From: Geomonas oryzisoli
Lineage (GTDB): Bacteria > Desulfobacterota > Desulfuromonadia > Geobacterales > Geobacteraceae
Reading direction: 5' to 3'
Assembly: GCF_018986915.1 (NCBI RefSeq)
Contig: NZ_CP076723.1
Location: 4,492,228-4,556,227 of the forward strand
Length of the DNA stretch: 64,000 bases
Part shown: piece after piece, positions 30,647-39,772 of the stretch
Layout: the number at the start of each line of letters is the position of its first letter
Numbering within the stretch: position 1 is the stretch's first letter
Notes under the pieces: generated by a model
The model's input: the letters and a program-made list of their open reading frames with translations, nothing else
What the model was told of the DNA's origin: nothing
Database searches by the model: none
Position numbers and translations under genes: made by a program

Positions 30647-30862
30647 GCGATTCTTCTTGAGTTTACCGAGTCATTCATAGTAAAGTTTGCAGTAAACTTT
30701 TTACCTCCTGGATGCCACCTTCGGACGCCGTGTCGCGAAGCCGGCAAACCGAGCGTACCTTGTCGCAGAGCAAACCGTTTTTGGCGTGAATTCGTTCCCT
30801 GCCCGAGTCGATTAGCCCCCCGCCGCATCGCAACGCTTTCCAGGGTAACTATTGGAGATACC
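30647..30862. other. Spacer before radical SAM gene
   Basis: A 216-bp gap. AAGTTT and AAACTT followed by TTTT (about 30683-30703) make a small hairpin that may end the permease transcript. The GC-rich part at 30715-30800 could fold as an RNA leader, but I could not match it to a riboswitch family. GGAG precedes the next ATG. Confidence 0.4.
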
Positions 30863-31939
30863 ATGGCCGAAGAGTTCGTACCCAAATGGATCGCCTGGGA
30901 AACCACCCAGCGCTGCAACCTCAAATGCGTGCACTGCCGCTGCTCGTCCGAGATGACTTCGTCGGAAGGTGACTTCACCACCGAGGAAGGGAAGAAGCTC
31001 TTGAAGGAAATCGCCGACTTCTCCAAGCCGGTCGTGGTACTCTCCGGCGGCGAGCCGCTGATGAGGCCGGATATCTTCGAACTGGCCGAGTACGGCACTT
31101 CGCTCGGCCTCAGGATGTGCATGGCGACCAACGGCTCGCTGGTCACCGACGAGGTCTGCGAGAAGATGAAAAAGGCCGACATCAAGATGGTGTCGCTCTC
31201 CCTGGACGGCTCCTGCGCCGAGGTCCACGACGACTTCCGCCAGTGCCCGGGCGCCTTCGAGGGCGTCATGAAGGCCGCGGAACTGTTCAGAAAGCACGGC
31301 CAGAAGTTCCTGATCAACTCCTCCTTCACCAAAAGGAACCAGACCGACATCGCCGCCACCTTCAAGGTGGCCAAGTCCATCGGCGCCACCGCGTGGTACA
31401 TGTTCATGATCGTCCCGACCGGCCGCGGCGAGGACATCATGAGCGAACTGATCTCCAAGGAAGACTACGAGGAGATCCTGGACTGGCACTACCACCAGGA
31501 GAAGAACGAGGACGACATCCTCATGCGTCCCACCTGCGCGCCGCACTACTACCGCATCGTGCCGCAGAAGGCCAAGGCGGAAGGCGAGAAGTTCGAGCGC
31601 CGCTCCCTCACCTTCTCCACCGGCGGCGGCAAGGGGTGCATCGCCGCGCAGACCATCTGCCTCATCGACTGCTTCGGCAACCTGAAGCCCTGCTCCTACT
31701 TCCACCGCACCGCGGGCAACGTGAAGGAAACCCCCTTCAAGGAACTCTGGGAAAACTCCGAGATCTTCAAGGACCTGCGTGACTTCAAAGCCTACAAAGG
31801 CAAGTGTGGCGAGTGCGAGTACCTGAACGTCTGCGGCGGCTGCCGCGCCCGCGCCGATGCGGTGTACGGCGACTACATGGAAGAGGAACCGTTCTGCAAC
31901 TACGTGCCCATCAAGGTGCAGAGAAAGCAGAAGGACTAA
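30863..31939 (+). CDS. Radical SAM/SPASM protein, heme-pathway type (NirJ/AhbC/AhbD-like)
   Basis: A 358-residue radical SAM enzyme. CNLKCVHC at residues 18-25 is the CxxxCxxC site for the SAM-bound 4Fe-4S cluster. [11 protein letters not shown] is a SAM-contact motif. The C-terminal SPASM region ([19 protein letters not shown] and nearby Cys) binds further clusters. The N-terminus [15 protein letters not shown] resembles NirJ and Ahb proteins of siroheme-dependent heme synthesis. The next gene is hemE, supporting a tetrapyrrole role. The exact reaction (decarboxylation of coproheme, AhbC step, or another) is not settled by sequence. Confidence 0.82.
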   Translation: MAEEFVPKWIAWETTQRCNLKCVHCRCSSEMTSSEGDFTTEEGKKLLKEIADFSKPVVVLSGGEPLMRPDIFELAEYGTSLGLRMCMATNGSLVTDEVCEKMKKADIKMVSLSLDGSCAEVHDDFRQCPGAFEGVMKAAELFRKHGQKFLINSSFTKRNQTDIAATFKVAKSIGATAWYMFMIVPTGRGEDIMSELISKEDYEEILDWHYHQEKNEDDILMRPTCAPHYYRIVPQKAKAEGEKFERRSLTFSTGGGKGCIAAQTICLIDCFGNLKPCSYFHRTAGNVKETPFKELWENSEIFKDLRDFKAYKGKCGECEYLNVCGGCRARADAVYGDYMEEEPFCNYVPIKVQRKQKD

Positions 31940-31947
31940 CGGCCGTT

Positions 31948-32100
31948 CAACGTTCTACGTTCTACGTTGAAACCCTATCCGACTCCCCCCCCTTTGCGAA
32001 GGGGGGCCGGGGGGGATTTGATTCTCCCTTCCCAAAAGCAAATCCCCCTAAATCCCCCTTCGCAAAGGGGGACTTTAACCCTCCCCACTTGGTGGAGGGG
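31948..32100. repeat. Family I fragment and family B variants before hemE
   Basis: ACGTTCTACGTTCTACGTTG (about 31952-31971) is a family I fragment. Two inversely oriented CCCCCTTTGCGAAGGGGGG-like hairpins (about 31988-32007 and 32057-32072) and CCTCCCCACTTGGTGGAGGGG (about 32081-32101) follow. No gene is seen. Confidence 0.75.
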
Positions 32101-32152
32101 CACTGCCATGTACTGAACGAGATACGAAAATATTCCACCCAGGAGGATTACT

Positions 32153-33172
32153 ATGAATACTCGATTTTTAGACGCTTGTTGGGGTAAGCCGGTTGACCGA
32201 GTGCCCGTATGGCTTATGCGCCAGGCTGGCCGCTATCTCCCCGACTACATGCGCGTCCGCTCCAAATGCACCTTCCTGGAACTGTGCAAGACCCCGGAAC
32301 TCGCCGCTGAAGTGACCATTCAGCCGGTGGACATCCTGGGCGTCGATGCCGCGATCCTCTTCTCCGACATCCTCACCCCGATCGAGCCGATGGGCATGGA
32401 ACTGGACTTCACCCCGGGCCCGGTCTTCACCAAGCCGATCCGCACCATGGCCGACGTCGAGGCGCTCAAGATCCCGAAGATGGAGACCGACGTCCCCTAC
32501 GTGCTGGACGCCGTCAAACTGCTCCGCAAAGAACTCGCTGCCAAGGTGCCCCTGATCGGCTTCGGCGGTGCGCCGTTCACCCTCGCCTGCTACATGGTCG
32601 AGGGCAAAGGCTCCAAGGATTTCGCGGCGCTCAAGAAGATGATGTACGCCGAGCCCGAGATCTACGCGGCCCTCATGGACAAGATCACCACCATGGACAT
32701 GGAGTACCTGAACGCCCAGATCGCTGCCGGCGCGCAGGCCATCCAGATCTTCGACACCTGGGGCGGCATGCTCTCCCCGTCCGACTACGAGCGCTACGTA
32801 CTCCCCTACACCCAGCGCCTCATCAACGGCCTGAACCGCACCAACGTCCCGGTGATCCACTTCGTCAAGGGCGCCGGCACCATGCTGGAGATCGTCAAGC
32901 AGGCCGGCGGCGACGTCATGGGCCTCGACTGGCACGTAAACCTCGGCAAGGCCCGCGACATCCTGGGCGACATGGCGGTGCAGGGCAACCTCGACCCGAC
33001 CGTGCTCTTCGCTCCCAAGGAGATCATCGAGCGCGAAGTGAAGCGCGTGCTGGACGAGAACGCCGGCAGGCCGGGCCTCATCTTCAACCTGGGCCACGGC
33101 ATCCTCCCCACCGTGCCGCCGGAGAACGCGATCTTCATGGTCGACTGCGTGCACCGACTGACGCAGAAATAA
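32153..33172 (+). CDS. hemE: Uroporphyrinogen decarboxylase
   Basis: HemE removes four acetate carboxyls from uroporphyrinogen III to give coproporphyrinogen III. It has 339 residues. PVWLMRQAGRYLPDY at about residues 19-33 is the signature that binds substrate carboxylates, and GFGGAPFTLACYMVEG is the second. CCAGGAGGATTACT precedes the ATG, an excellent ribosome site. It lies just downstream of the heme-type radical SAM gene and about 30 kb from hemH. Confidence 0.97.
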   Translation: MNTRFLDACWGKPVDRVPVWLMRQAGRYLPDYMRVRSKCTFLELCKTPELAAEVTIQPVDILGVDAAILFSDILTPIEPMGMELDFTPGPVFTKPIRTMADVEALKIPKMETDVPYVLDAVKLLRKELAAKVPLIGFGGAPFTLACYMVEGKGSKDFAALKKMMYAEPEIYAALMDKITTMDMEYLNAQIAAGAQAIQIFDTWGGMLSPSDYERYVLPYTQRLINGLNRTNVPVIHFVKGAGTMLEIVKQAGGDVMGLDWHVNLGKARDILGDMAVQGNLDPTVLFAPKEIIEREVKRVLDENAGRPGLIFNLGHGILPTVPPENAIFMVDCVHRLTQK

Positions 33173-33189
33173 TTCAGGACCACAGACAA

Positions 33190-33219
33190 GGGCGGCCGAT
33201 GAGGCCGCCCTTCTTGTTT
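33190..33219 (+). terminator. Rho-independent terminator after hemE
   Basis: GGGCGGCC (33190-33197) pairs with GGCCGCCC (33203-33210) over a 5-nt loop, followed by TTCTTGTTT. Confidence 0.88.
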
Positions 33220-33289
33220 GAACCCGTAAGGATCCGGCGGCCGTTTTGCCGCGGCCGGCACGCGGCGCCGGACCTCCCTGGAGCGCACC

Positions 33290-34243
33290 ATGCTTAGGCT
33301 TTTCAAGATAGACAACGGGCTCATCAAGGAGATGGATTCCCAGAGGGAAGACCTCCCGAACCAGATCCTCAAGGCCGACTGGATCGACGCGCACGAACCG
33401 GACGACGAGGAGAGGGACCTCCTTGAGTTGCTGCTGCACACCGATATCCCGGAGTCGGACGAGGTAGACGAGATCGAGATTTCGGCGCGCTGCTTCGTCG
33501 ACTCGGCCGGCATCCACGTGCACCCGCTGTTCCTTTCCCAGAGCGAGGGGCGTCACATGACGCTCACCGTCGCCTGCATCCTGCAGCAAAACCACCTGAT
33601 CACCATCCGCGAGGGTGACCTCGCCGATTTCCGCCTGCTGCGCATGCGCGCCCGCCGAGGCCACGTCGAGTGCCGCTCCCCTGCCGAACTCCTGGTCACC
33701 CTGCTGGACCAGAAGGTGGAAAACCACGCGGACACCCTCGAGGACATCCACCGCCAGCTCGAAGGGGTGAGCCACATGGTGCTCGAAGACGACAAGTCCG
33801 AGCTGGAGGACGCCATCGGCAAACTGGCCCGGCTGGAGGACAGCAACGGGAAGATCCGGCTCTGCCTCATGGATACGCAGAGGGACATCTCGTTTCTCTT
33901 GCGCCATCTGCGCGACCGCACCGACCAGACCGAGACGCTCAGGGAGATCGCCCGAGACGTCGAGACCCTGATGTCGCACACCACCTTCCTGTTCGATAAG
34001 ATCAACTTCCTGATGGATTCGACCCAGGGCTTCATCAACATCGAGCAGAACCAGATCATCAAGATCTTTTCCATTGCCGCGGTCGTGTTCCTCCCCCCTA
34101 CCCTGGTGGCCAGCATCTACGGGATGAACTTCGAGATCATGCCCGAACTCAAGATGGGGCTTGGTTATCCCTGGGCTTTGCTGCTGATGCTAATCTCGGG
34201 ATTCGCACCGTACTGGTACTTCAAGCGCAAGGGATGGCTGTAA
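33290..34243 (+). CDS. corA: CorA-family divalent cation channel
   Basis: A 317-residue CorA-type protein for magnesium (or cobalt/nickel/zinc) transport. The long acidic N-terminal domain and a stalk helix precede two C-terminal membrane helices (about 262-282 and 292-312). The signature YGMNFEIMPEL, with the GMN selectivity motif, closes the first helix. The basic tail KRKGW is also typical. GGAG precedes the ATG. A strong terminator separates it from hemE. Confidence 0.93.
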   Translation: MLRLFKIDNGLIKEMDSQREDLPNQILKADWIDAHEPDDEERDLLELLLHTDIPESDEVDEIEISARCFVDSAGIHVHPLFLSQSEGRHMTLTVACILQQNHLITIREGDLADFRLLRMRARRGHVECRSPAELLVTLLDQKVENHADTLEDIHRQLEGVSHMVLEDDKSELEDAIGKLARLEDSNGKIRLCLMDTQRDISFLLRHLRDRTDQTETLREIARDVETLMSHTTFLFDKINFLMDSTQGFINIEQNQIIKIFSIAAVVFLPPTLVASIYGMNFEIMPELKMGLGYPWALLLMLISGFAPYWYFKRKGWL

Positions 34244-34294
34244 CAGAGACGCGGTAATGCGATTTTACGATGTTGTATACGAATAAATGGATGA

Positions 34295-34323
34295 TTTACT
34301 CTTGGTAAGAAAAATGCTATAAG
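34295..34323 (+). promoter_or_regulatory. Candidate sigma-70 promoter for the FadL-like gene
   Basis: TTTACT (34295-34300) and TATAAG (34318-34323) are separated by 17 bp in an AT-rich stretch, 32 bp before the ATG. Confidence 0.45.
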
Positions 34324-34355
34324 GCAGCTTGAATTAATCTAATTGAGGCGGACTT

Positions 34356-35585
34356 ATGGCGAAGAAAGCGGTTCTGGCAGCGGCGGCAGCACTGGTACTT
34401 TCCTTTACCTCACCCGAAGCCTGGGCAACCAACGGCGACACCCTCATCGGTGTGGCGCCGGCGTCCCGCGCCATGGGTGGAGCCGGCGTCGCGGCGCCTC
34501 AGGACGCGATCAGCGCCATCTTCGCCAACCCCGCCGCGGTCTGCATGGGCCCCTACTGCCCCGGCAGCGAGTTCGTCTTCGCCTCGACCGTCTACAACCC
34601 CTCCGTAAAGGCCATCGTCAGCGTCGGCCCCAGCACGACTACGGCCAAGAGTGACATGAGGCCCTTCGTCATTCCGGCGGTCGGCATGATAACGCCGGTC
34701 AGTGACCGCCTTCGCTTCGGCCTGGGCATGTTCGGCATCACCGGCATGGGGGTCGATTACCGCAACAAGGGGATCGACCTCAACCCGCTGAGCCCGGGCG
34801 GCGAAGGTGATATCTACACCCAGTTGCAGATCCTCAAATTCGCCCCCAACGTCGCCTTCCTGGTAACCCCGGACTTCTCCATCGGCACTTCGATGCACCT
34901 GCTCTACGGTTCCCTCGACCTCGGCCAGGGGACCGCGCACAACTATGGTTTCGGCGAGCAGTTCGGCGCTCTCTATCGCATCGGTTCCGTGTCTCTTGGC
35001 GCGAGCTACACCACCCCCGAGAAGATCTCGCACCAGAACGTCACGGACTTCGGCATCGGGCTGCAGAAGCGGGAGCTTGACATGGAGTCGCCGAGGACCG
35101 CCTCGGCCGGCGTAGCCTGGCGCCCCACCGACGAGGTTCTCATAGAAGCGGACCTTAAGTGGCTGAACTGGGCCGACGCCGAGGGGTACAGGGAGTTCGA
35201 CTGGAGCAACCAGTGGGTCTACGCCGTGGGGATGCAGTACAAGGACCCCGACGGCATCACCCTGCGACTGGGCTACAACTACGGCAAGAGCCCGGTCCGG
35301 CTGCACAAAGGTTTCGATGCCCAAGGGATGACCAACGTGCAGGGGAACACGATCCCCACGCTTTCCTACGAATACCTGCGCATGATCGGCTTCCCCGCCG
35401 TCGCCGAGCACCATTTCACATTCGGGGTCGGCTACCAGTTCTCCAGCAGGTTCGAGGCCCATCTCGGCGGGATGTGCGCCCTCGACAACAGCATCAGCGA
35501 GACCGACGCCAGCGGCACCTTCACCTTCGGGTCCAAGGTGCGCGAAACCTCCTACGACCTGGGCCTCATCTGGCACTTCATGTAA
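34356..35585 (+). CDS. Outer-membrane transport protein, FadL/OmpP1/TodX family
   Basis: A 409-residue outer-membrane beta-barrel protein. A signal peptide (residues 1-24, cleavage near AWA-TNG) precedes the family N-terminal motif (SRAMGGAGVA, FANPAAVC). The C-terminus ends YDLGLIWHFM, with alternating hydrophobic residues for the last strand. FadL relatives pass long-chain fatty acids or aromatic hydrocarbons. The substrate here is unknown. The gene appears monocistronic, with its own promoter candidate. Confidence 0.9.
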   Translation: MAKKAVLAAAAALVLSFTSPEAWATNGDTLIGVAPASRAMGGAGVAAPQDAISAIFANPAAVCMGPYCPGSEFVFASTVYNPSVKAIVSVGPSTTTAKSDMRPFVIPAVGMITPVSDRLRFGLGMFGITGMGVDYRNKGIDLNPLSPGGEGDIYTQLQILKFAPNVAFLVTPDFSIGTSMHLLYGSLDLGQGTAHNYGFGEQFGALYRIGSVSLGASYTTPEKISHQNVTDFGIGLQKRELDMESPRTASAGVAWRPTDEVLIEADLKWLNWADAEGYREFDWSNQWVYAVGMQYKDPDGITLRLGYNYGKSPVRLHKGFDAQGMTNVQGNTIPTLSYEYLRMIGFPAVAEHHFTFGVGYQFSSRFEAHLGGMCALDNSISETDASGTFTFGSKVRETSYDLGLIWHFM

Positions 35586-35782
35586 CCTGCGCCGCGTTTC
35601 CGCAGCCGGGAGTACCGGCTGCGGTGCCCACCTCAAAAAATTCAAGTCACCTCCGTATCTGCCGATATATCAAAGCAGAAAATCGACTGTTTCCGCCCTC
35701 CCCTCCCCTAGTGAGCAGCGCGCTCTTGTGCTTTGGCCACAGTCGAAGAGTCAATCCCGGAAGCCCTCAAAGAGAAGCCATC

Positions 35783-36844
35783 ATGCAGTTGTTACAGTTC
35801 CTGGTAGGTTGGCCCATCCTGCTGTTGTGTCTTGTGGCACTGCCTGTGTATTGCGGGGCCGCCCCCTCCCCTCCACGTCCCGTAAAGGTGATAGAGCTTG
35901 GGGTGCAGCCACTGGCATATCCGGTCGGCGCCATCGGATCCGTTCTCGCGCGCGATGCCGTCCTGAAGCGGGATCTGTCGGAGTCGGGGTACCTGCTGCG
36001 GGTGGTACCGTTTCGCAAAGGAACCGAGATGGTCGATCGCATGGGGGGGGATTTGAGCGCGGCCATAGTCGGGGACATGCCTGTCATACTGATGGCCCTT
36101 CGGGCCGATGTCCGCGTCGTAGGTCTGGCGAAAAAGACCTTCACCTCCCTGGTGGGACGTAACATCACCCTGCTGTCACAGCTTAAAGGGAAGCGGGTGG
36201 CATACATGGATGGTTCCTCGGCCCACCACACCCTGTTGCAGGCGCTGTCGAGCGCAGGTCTCAGCGAGCGGGACGTCACGCTGGTGCAGGCGGATCTCGA
36301 TGCGATGCCGGGGTTGTTGGAGGGGGGGAAGGTGGATGCCTTTGCCGCCTGGGAGCCCGCCCCTACCCTGGCTCTTGTGAAGAACACCGACGCACGGGTC
36401 CTGTTCCGGGGAGCCAGCAGCGCATTCTTTCTCCTGTCCGGCAGCTTCGCGCAGAAAGACCCAAAGACGGCTCTTGTCCTGTCGGCAGCGTACATGCGTG
36501 CCATGAACTGGATGCGCAAGAGCAACGCCAATCTGCAGCAGGCGGCACTTTGGGCGACAAAGGACGGTGCAGCCCTCAGCCCAAGGGGGGCAAAACTGAC
36601 GACGAGCCAGATCACTGAGATCACGCGCCGCGAAATCCTCGATGTCCCAGCTGCGCCGGTCATCGTAAGCCTGCCGGGGCGCCCTCCTCTGAAGAACGAA
36701 TTCGACTTCCTGAAGAAGGTGGGGAAGATTCCCAGGAATTCTTCCTTTGCAGCACTGGAGCGCGCCTTCGCCTACGACGGCCTGCAGCAGGTCCTGAAGT
36801 CCCCCCTGCTCTACCGGCTGGCCGAGTTCGAGTACAGACCGTGA
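35783..36844 (+). CDS. Periplasmic substrate-binding protein, SsuA/NrtA/TauA type
   Basis: A 353-residue protein with a Sec signal peptide (residues 1-27). The mature part follows the NMT1/SsuA-like fold: IELGVQPLAYPVGAIGSVLA, DLSAAIVGDMPVILMAL, LKGKRVAYMDGSSAHHTLLQA and DAFAAWEPAPTLALV. No transporter permease or ATPase gene adjoins. Instead the TGA stop overlaps the GTG start of a hybrid kinase by 4 nt, so it is likely a sensory binding protein that feeds the kinase. Start at ATG 35783; longer readings cross the upstream gene. Ligand class (sulfonate, nitrate, taurine or other) is unresolved. Confidence 0.87.
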   Translation: MQLLQFLVGWPILLLCLVALPVYCGAAPSPPRPVKVIELGVQPLAYPVGAIGSVLARDAVLKRDLSESGYLLRVVPFRKGTEMVDRMGGDLSAAIVGDMPVILMALRADVRVVGLAKKTFTSLVGRNITLLSQLKGKRVAYMDGSSAHHTLLQALSSAGLSERDVTLVQADLDAMPGLLEGGKVDAFAAWEPAPTLALVKNTDARVLFRGASSAFFLLSGSFAQKDPKTALVLSAAYMRAMNWMRKSNANLQQAALWATKDGAALSPRGAKLTTSQITEITRREILDVPAAPVIVSLPGRPPLKNEFDFLKKVGKIPRNSSFAALERAFAYDGLQQVLKSPLLYRLAEFEYRP

Positions 36845-39747
36845 CTGCGCCGGCACGAAATAAAGTCGGGTTGAACGGCATCCGTGAGCGCGTCATCGCC
36901 TATTTCGGCGTACTTTCCTTCCTTGGGTGCGCAGCCCTGCTCCTGGTCCTGATATACGGTGCTCCATGGCTTGGGATCGAGGGGATCCACGGGCTAAAGG
37001 AGGCGGAGATCGTCCGCGCCCTGGAAAATGCCGCGGACCAGAAGAAGCAGTCCATCCTCACCTGGCTCGCCTCGCGCCGTACCGAGTTGGCGGTGCTGGC
37101 CGATTCCAGCGACTTCGTCGGCGCGACTGCGGCCCTGGTGGATCAGCAGGCCGCGTCGTCCGCCCCTCCACAAGACCAGGTCCAATTTCTCTCCCAGCAT
37201 CTGATCACTCTCAAGCACACCGGCTCCGATGCCTATGACAGCGTGGCGCTGATAGCGCCGGGAGGAAAGGTCATCGCCGCCAGCGAGCCGGACCAGGTAG
37301 GGAGCAACTACCGTTACCGAGAGTTCCTGAACGCCGCTTTCACCGTGGGAGCCACAGAGCAGATCGGCACCGCCTGGCGCGACGGCCATCCGGTGATACT
37401 GATCTCTCGGCAGGTCGCGATCCGGGACCGGGCGGGGCGGGAAACCGGGGAGGTGCCGGCAGTCCTGGTCAGCGTGACCAGGCCGCAACAGGGCCTGGAG
37501 TCGTTGGCGCTGTTGCCCGGAATCGCCGATGCGGAAGGGAACCAAATGATCCTGGTCGGGGCGCAGGGGGAACTGCTGGCCTCTATACCGGAACGCAAGC
37601 CGGAACAGGCGGCCCAGGACCCGCTGCTGGCCACGCTGGCGCGGCAGGCGATGACCATGACCGAGTCGGCGCGCCTGGAAACCCTGGAGGACGGGCGCCG
37701 GATCCTCGCCGCGTACCGTTACGTACCACTGGGAGTGGCACAGGGGTGGGGGATCGCGGTGGCGATGGACCAGGAGAAGGCATTTACGCCGCTGGTCTCC
37801 ACCAAGGCCCGTGCCGTACTGTTTGGGATGACCATGATCGCCCTCGCGCTGGTACTGGTGGGCTGGGGGGGCGGACGTGTGGCCGGCCCGATCCGGGAGC
37901 TGAGGAATACGGTGCTGGCCCTGGAGCGCGGCAACCTGTCGGCGCGAACGGAGGCGAAGTACGGTGCACCGCAGGAAATCGCTGACCTTGCCGCAGCCTT
38001 CAACAGCATGGCAACGCGCATCGAGGATTCGCACCAGGACCTGGAGAGAAAGGTAGCGGACCGGACCAAGGAACTGCGCCTGGAGAAAGAGAATGCCAGG
38101 CGCTATCTGGACCTGGCCGGCGCCATGCTGATGCTTCTTGGGAGCGACGGCTGCATCCGGATGATCAACCGAGCGGGGGCGCAGCTCCTGGGCATGTCGG
38201 AGGGTGAGCCGCTCGGGTTGAACTGGTTCGACAACTTCGTGCCTCACGAGCGGAAGCACGAGGTCCGGGAGGTCTTCGATGCCCTGATGCGCGGAGAACA
38301 GCAGCTCCTCGAGTTCTACGAGAACCACATCCTGACCCGCGACAAGGGTGAACGGCTCATCTCCTGGCACAACATCCTCATGCGGGACGAGGACGGAACT
38401 ATCCAGGGCGTGCTCTGCTCCGGTGAGGATGTGACCCAGAAACGGCAGGCGGACCTGGAGCGCGGCGAACTGGAGCGGCAGCTGCTGCACACCCAGAAGC
38501 TGGAAAGCCTCGGGGTGCTGGCCGGCGGCATCGCGCACGACTTCAATAACCTGTTGATGGCCATCGGCGGCAACGTGGAACTGGTGCGTCATGTAATCGA
38601 GCCGGACAGCCCGGCGATCAAATACCTGGAGAATGCCCACCAGGCGACCAAGCGGGCCGGGGATCTCACCAGGCAGATGCTGGCGTATTCGGGGAAGGGT
38701 GGCTACAGCGTTAAACTGGTGGACCTGAACCGCCTGGTCGGGGAGAACGTGGACCTGATGAAGGCTTCCATGCGCAAGGGGGCCACCTTCGCGGTCCAGT
38801 TGCAGCCGGAGCTCCCGCTTTTGGAGGCGGATCCCGGGCAGATGCAGCAGATTATCGTGAACCTGGTCACCAACGCCATCGAGGCGGCAGGGGAGGGGGG
38901 TACGATAACCGTGGCGACCAGCGTGGCGGAATTCGGCGCGACACAACTGGCAAAGAGCCGCCTGGAGCAAAAGCCTCAACCCGGTACCTTCCTCACCATC
39001 CAGGTCGTCGATGACGGCTGCGGCATGGACCGGGCGACCTGCGAGCGCATGTTCGACCCGTTCTTCTCCACGAAGTTTACCGGGAGGGGCCTCGGTCTAT
39101 CGGCGGTGCAAGGAATCGTGCGGGGGCATAAAGGCGCCATTTTAGTGGAAAGCGCGCCGAAAGCGGGGACCAGGGTGCAGGTCCTTTTCCCGGCCTCGGC
39201 ACCTAAAAGCGGGCTGCAACCGGCAGATCAAGTGGTACACGCGGTGCAGGACCGGCCGGCTGCAAGGGAAACGGCGCTGGAGCGGGCGTTGGCAAAGCAG
39301 GAGAGCGCCAAGGAGGTCGTCGCTGCCGGGGGCGCAGCATCCGCGGAGGGGGAAGAGCCTGAGGGTGCCGCCAGGGAGATGGTCCTCATCGTGGATGACG
39401 AAGAGATGGTACGGCTGGTATGTCGGGCCATGCTCCGGGGGCTTGGCTACCGCACCATGGTAGCCTCGGACGGCCCGGAGGCCGTGGCGCTGTTCCGCGA
39501 GCATGCCGATGAGATCGGAGTGGTGATCATGGACCTCTCCATGCCCCAGATGGACGGCATGACGGCCGCGGAGCATCTGCGCGGCATCCGGCCCGATGTC
39601 CGCATCGTCCTGTCCAGCGGCTTCAGTGCGGCAGAAGAGGCGAGACGGCTGTCCGGACACCATGGCGCCCAGTTCATCCAGAAACCCTATGACCTGGTAT
39701 CGCTGAAGCAGGTGCTGGGCCAGGCCGACCCTGACCCGTCACCCTAG
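36841..39747 (+). CDS. Hybrid sensor kinase (sensor-HAMP-PAS-HisKA-ATPase-REC)
   Basis: A 968-residue membrane kinase starting at GTG 36841 inside the stop of the binding-protein gene. The first membrane segment is at about 20-42, a Cache-like periplasmic domain at about 45-310 and the second membrane segment at about 320-342. HAMP, PAS (about 420-535) and HisKA with GGIAHDFNNLL (His566) follow. The ATPase has NLVTNAIEAAGEGG and DDGCGMDRATC. The C-terminal receiver carries Asp898 (IMDLSMPQMDG). Coupling to the upstream binding protein suggests joint ligand sensing. Confidence 0.92.
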   Translation: MTAPARNKVGLNGIRERVIAYFGVLSFLGCAALLLVLIYGAPWLGIEGIHGLKEAEIVRALENAADQKKQSILTWLASRRTELAVLADSSDFVGATAALVDQQAASSAPPQDQVQFLSQHLITLKHTGSDAYDSVALIAPGGKVIAASEPDQVGSNYRYREFLNAAFTVGATEQIGTAWRDGHPVILISRQVAIRDRAGRETGEVPAVLVSVTRPQQGLESLALLPGIADAEGNQMILVGAQGELLASIPERKPEQAAQDPLLATLARQAMTMTESARLETLEDGRRILAAYRYVPLGVAQGWGIAVAMDQEKAFTPLVSTKARAVLFGMTMIALALVLVGWGGGRVAGPIRELRNTVLALERGNLSARTEAKYGAPQEIADLAAAFNSMATRIEDSHQDLERKVADRTKELRLEKENARRYLDLAGAMLMLLGSDGCIRMINRAGAQLLGMSEGEPLGLNWFDNFVPHERKHEVREVFDALMRGEQQLLEFYENHILTRDKGERLISWHNILMRDEDGTIQGVLCSGEDVTQKRQADLERGELERQLLHTQKLESLGVLAGGIAHDFNNLLMAIGGNVELVRHVIEPDSPAIKYLENAHQATKRAGDLTRQMLAYSGKGGYSVKLVDLNRLVGENVDLMKASMRKGATFAVQLQPELPLLEADPGQMQQIIVNLVTNAIEAAGEGGTITVATSVAEFGATQLAKSRLEQKPQPGTFLTIQVVDDGCGMDRATCERMFDPFFSTKFTGRGLGLSAVQGIVRGHKGAILVESAPKAGTRVQVLFPASAPKSGLQPADQVVHAVQDRPAARETALERALAKQESAKEVVAAGGAASAEGEEPEGAAREMVLIVDDEEMVRLVCRAMLRGLGYRTMVASDGPEAVALFREHADEIGVVIMDLSMPQMDGMTAAEHLRGIRPDVRIVLSSGFSAAEEARRLSGHHGAQFIQKPYDLVSLKQVLGQADPDPSP

Positions 39748-39772
39748 AACCACATCATCCGGCTCCCCGTCC

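Noticed and set aside
30715-30800. GEMM-type cyclic-dinucleotide riboswitch before the radical SAM gene
   Set aside because: GGCAAACC and GTCGCGAAGCC are present, but their order and spacing do not match the GEMM consensus. A covariance-model search would be decisive.
32168-33979. 603-residue open frame antisense to hemE and corA
   Set aside because: It spans two genes and their terminator with typical antisense composition.
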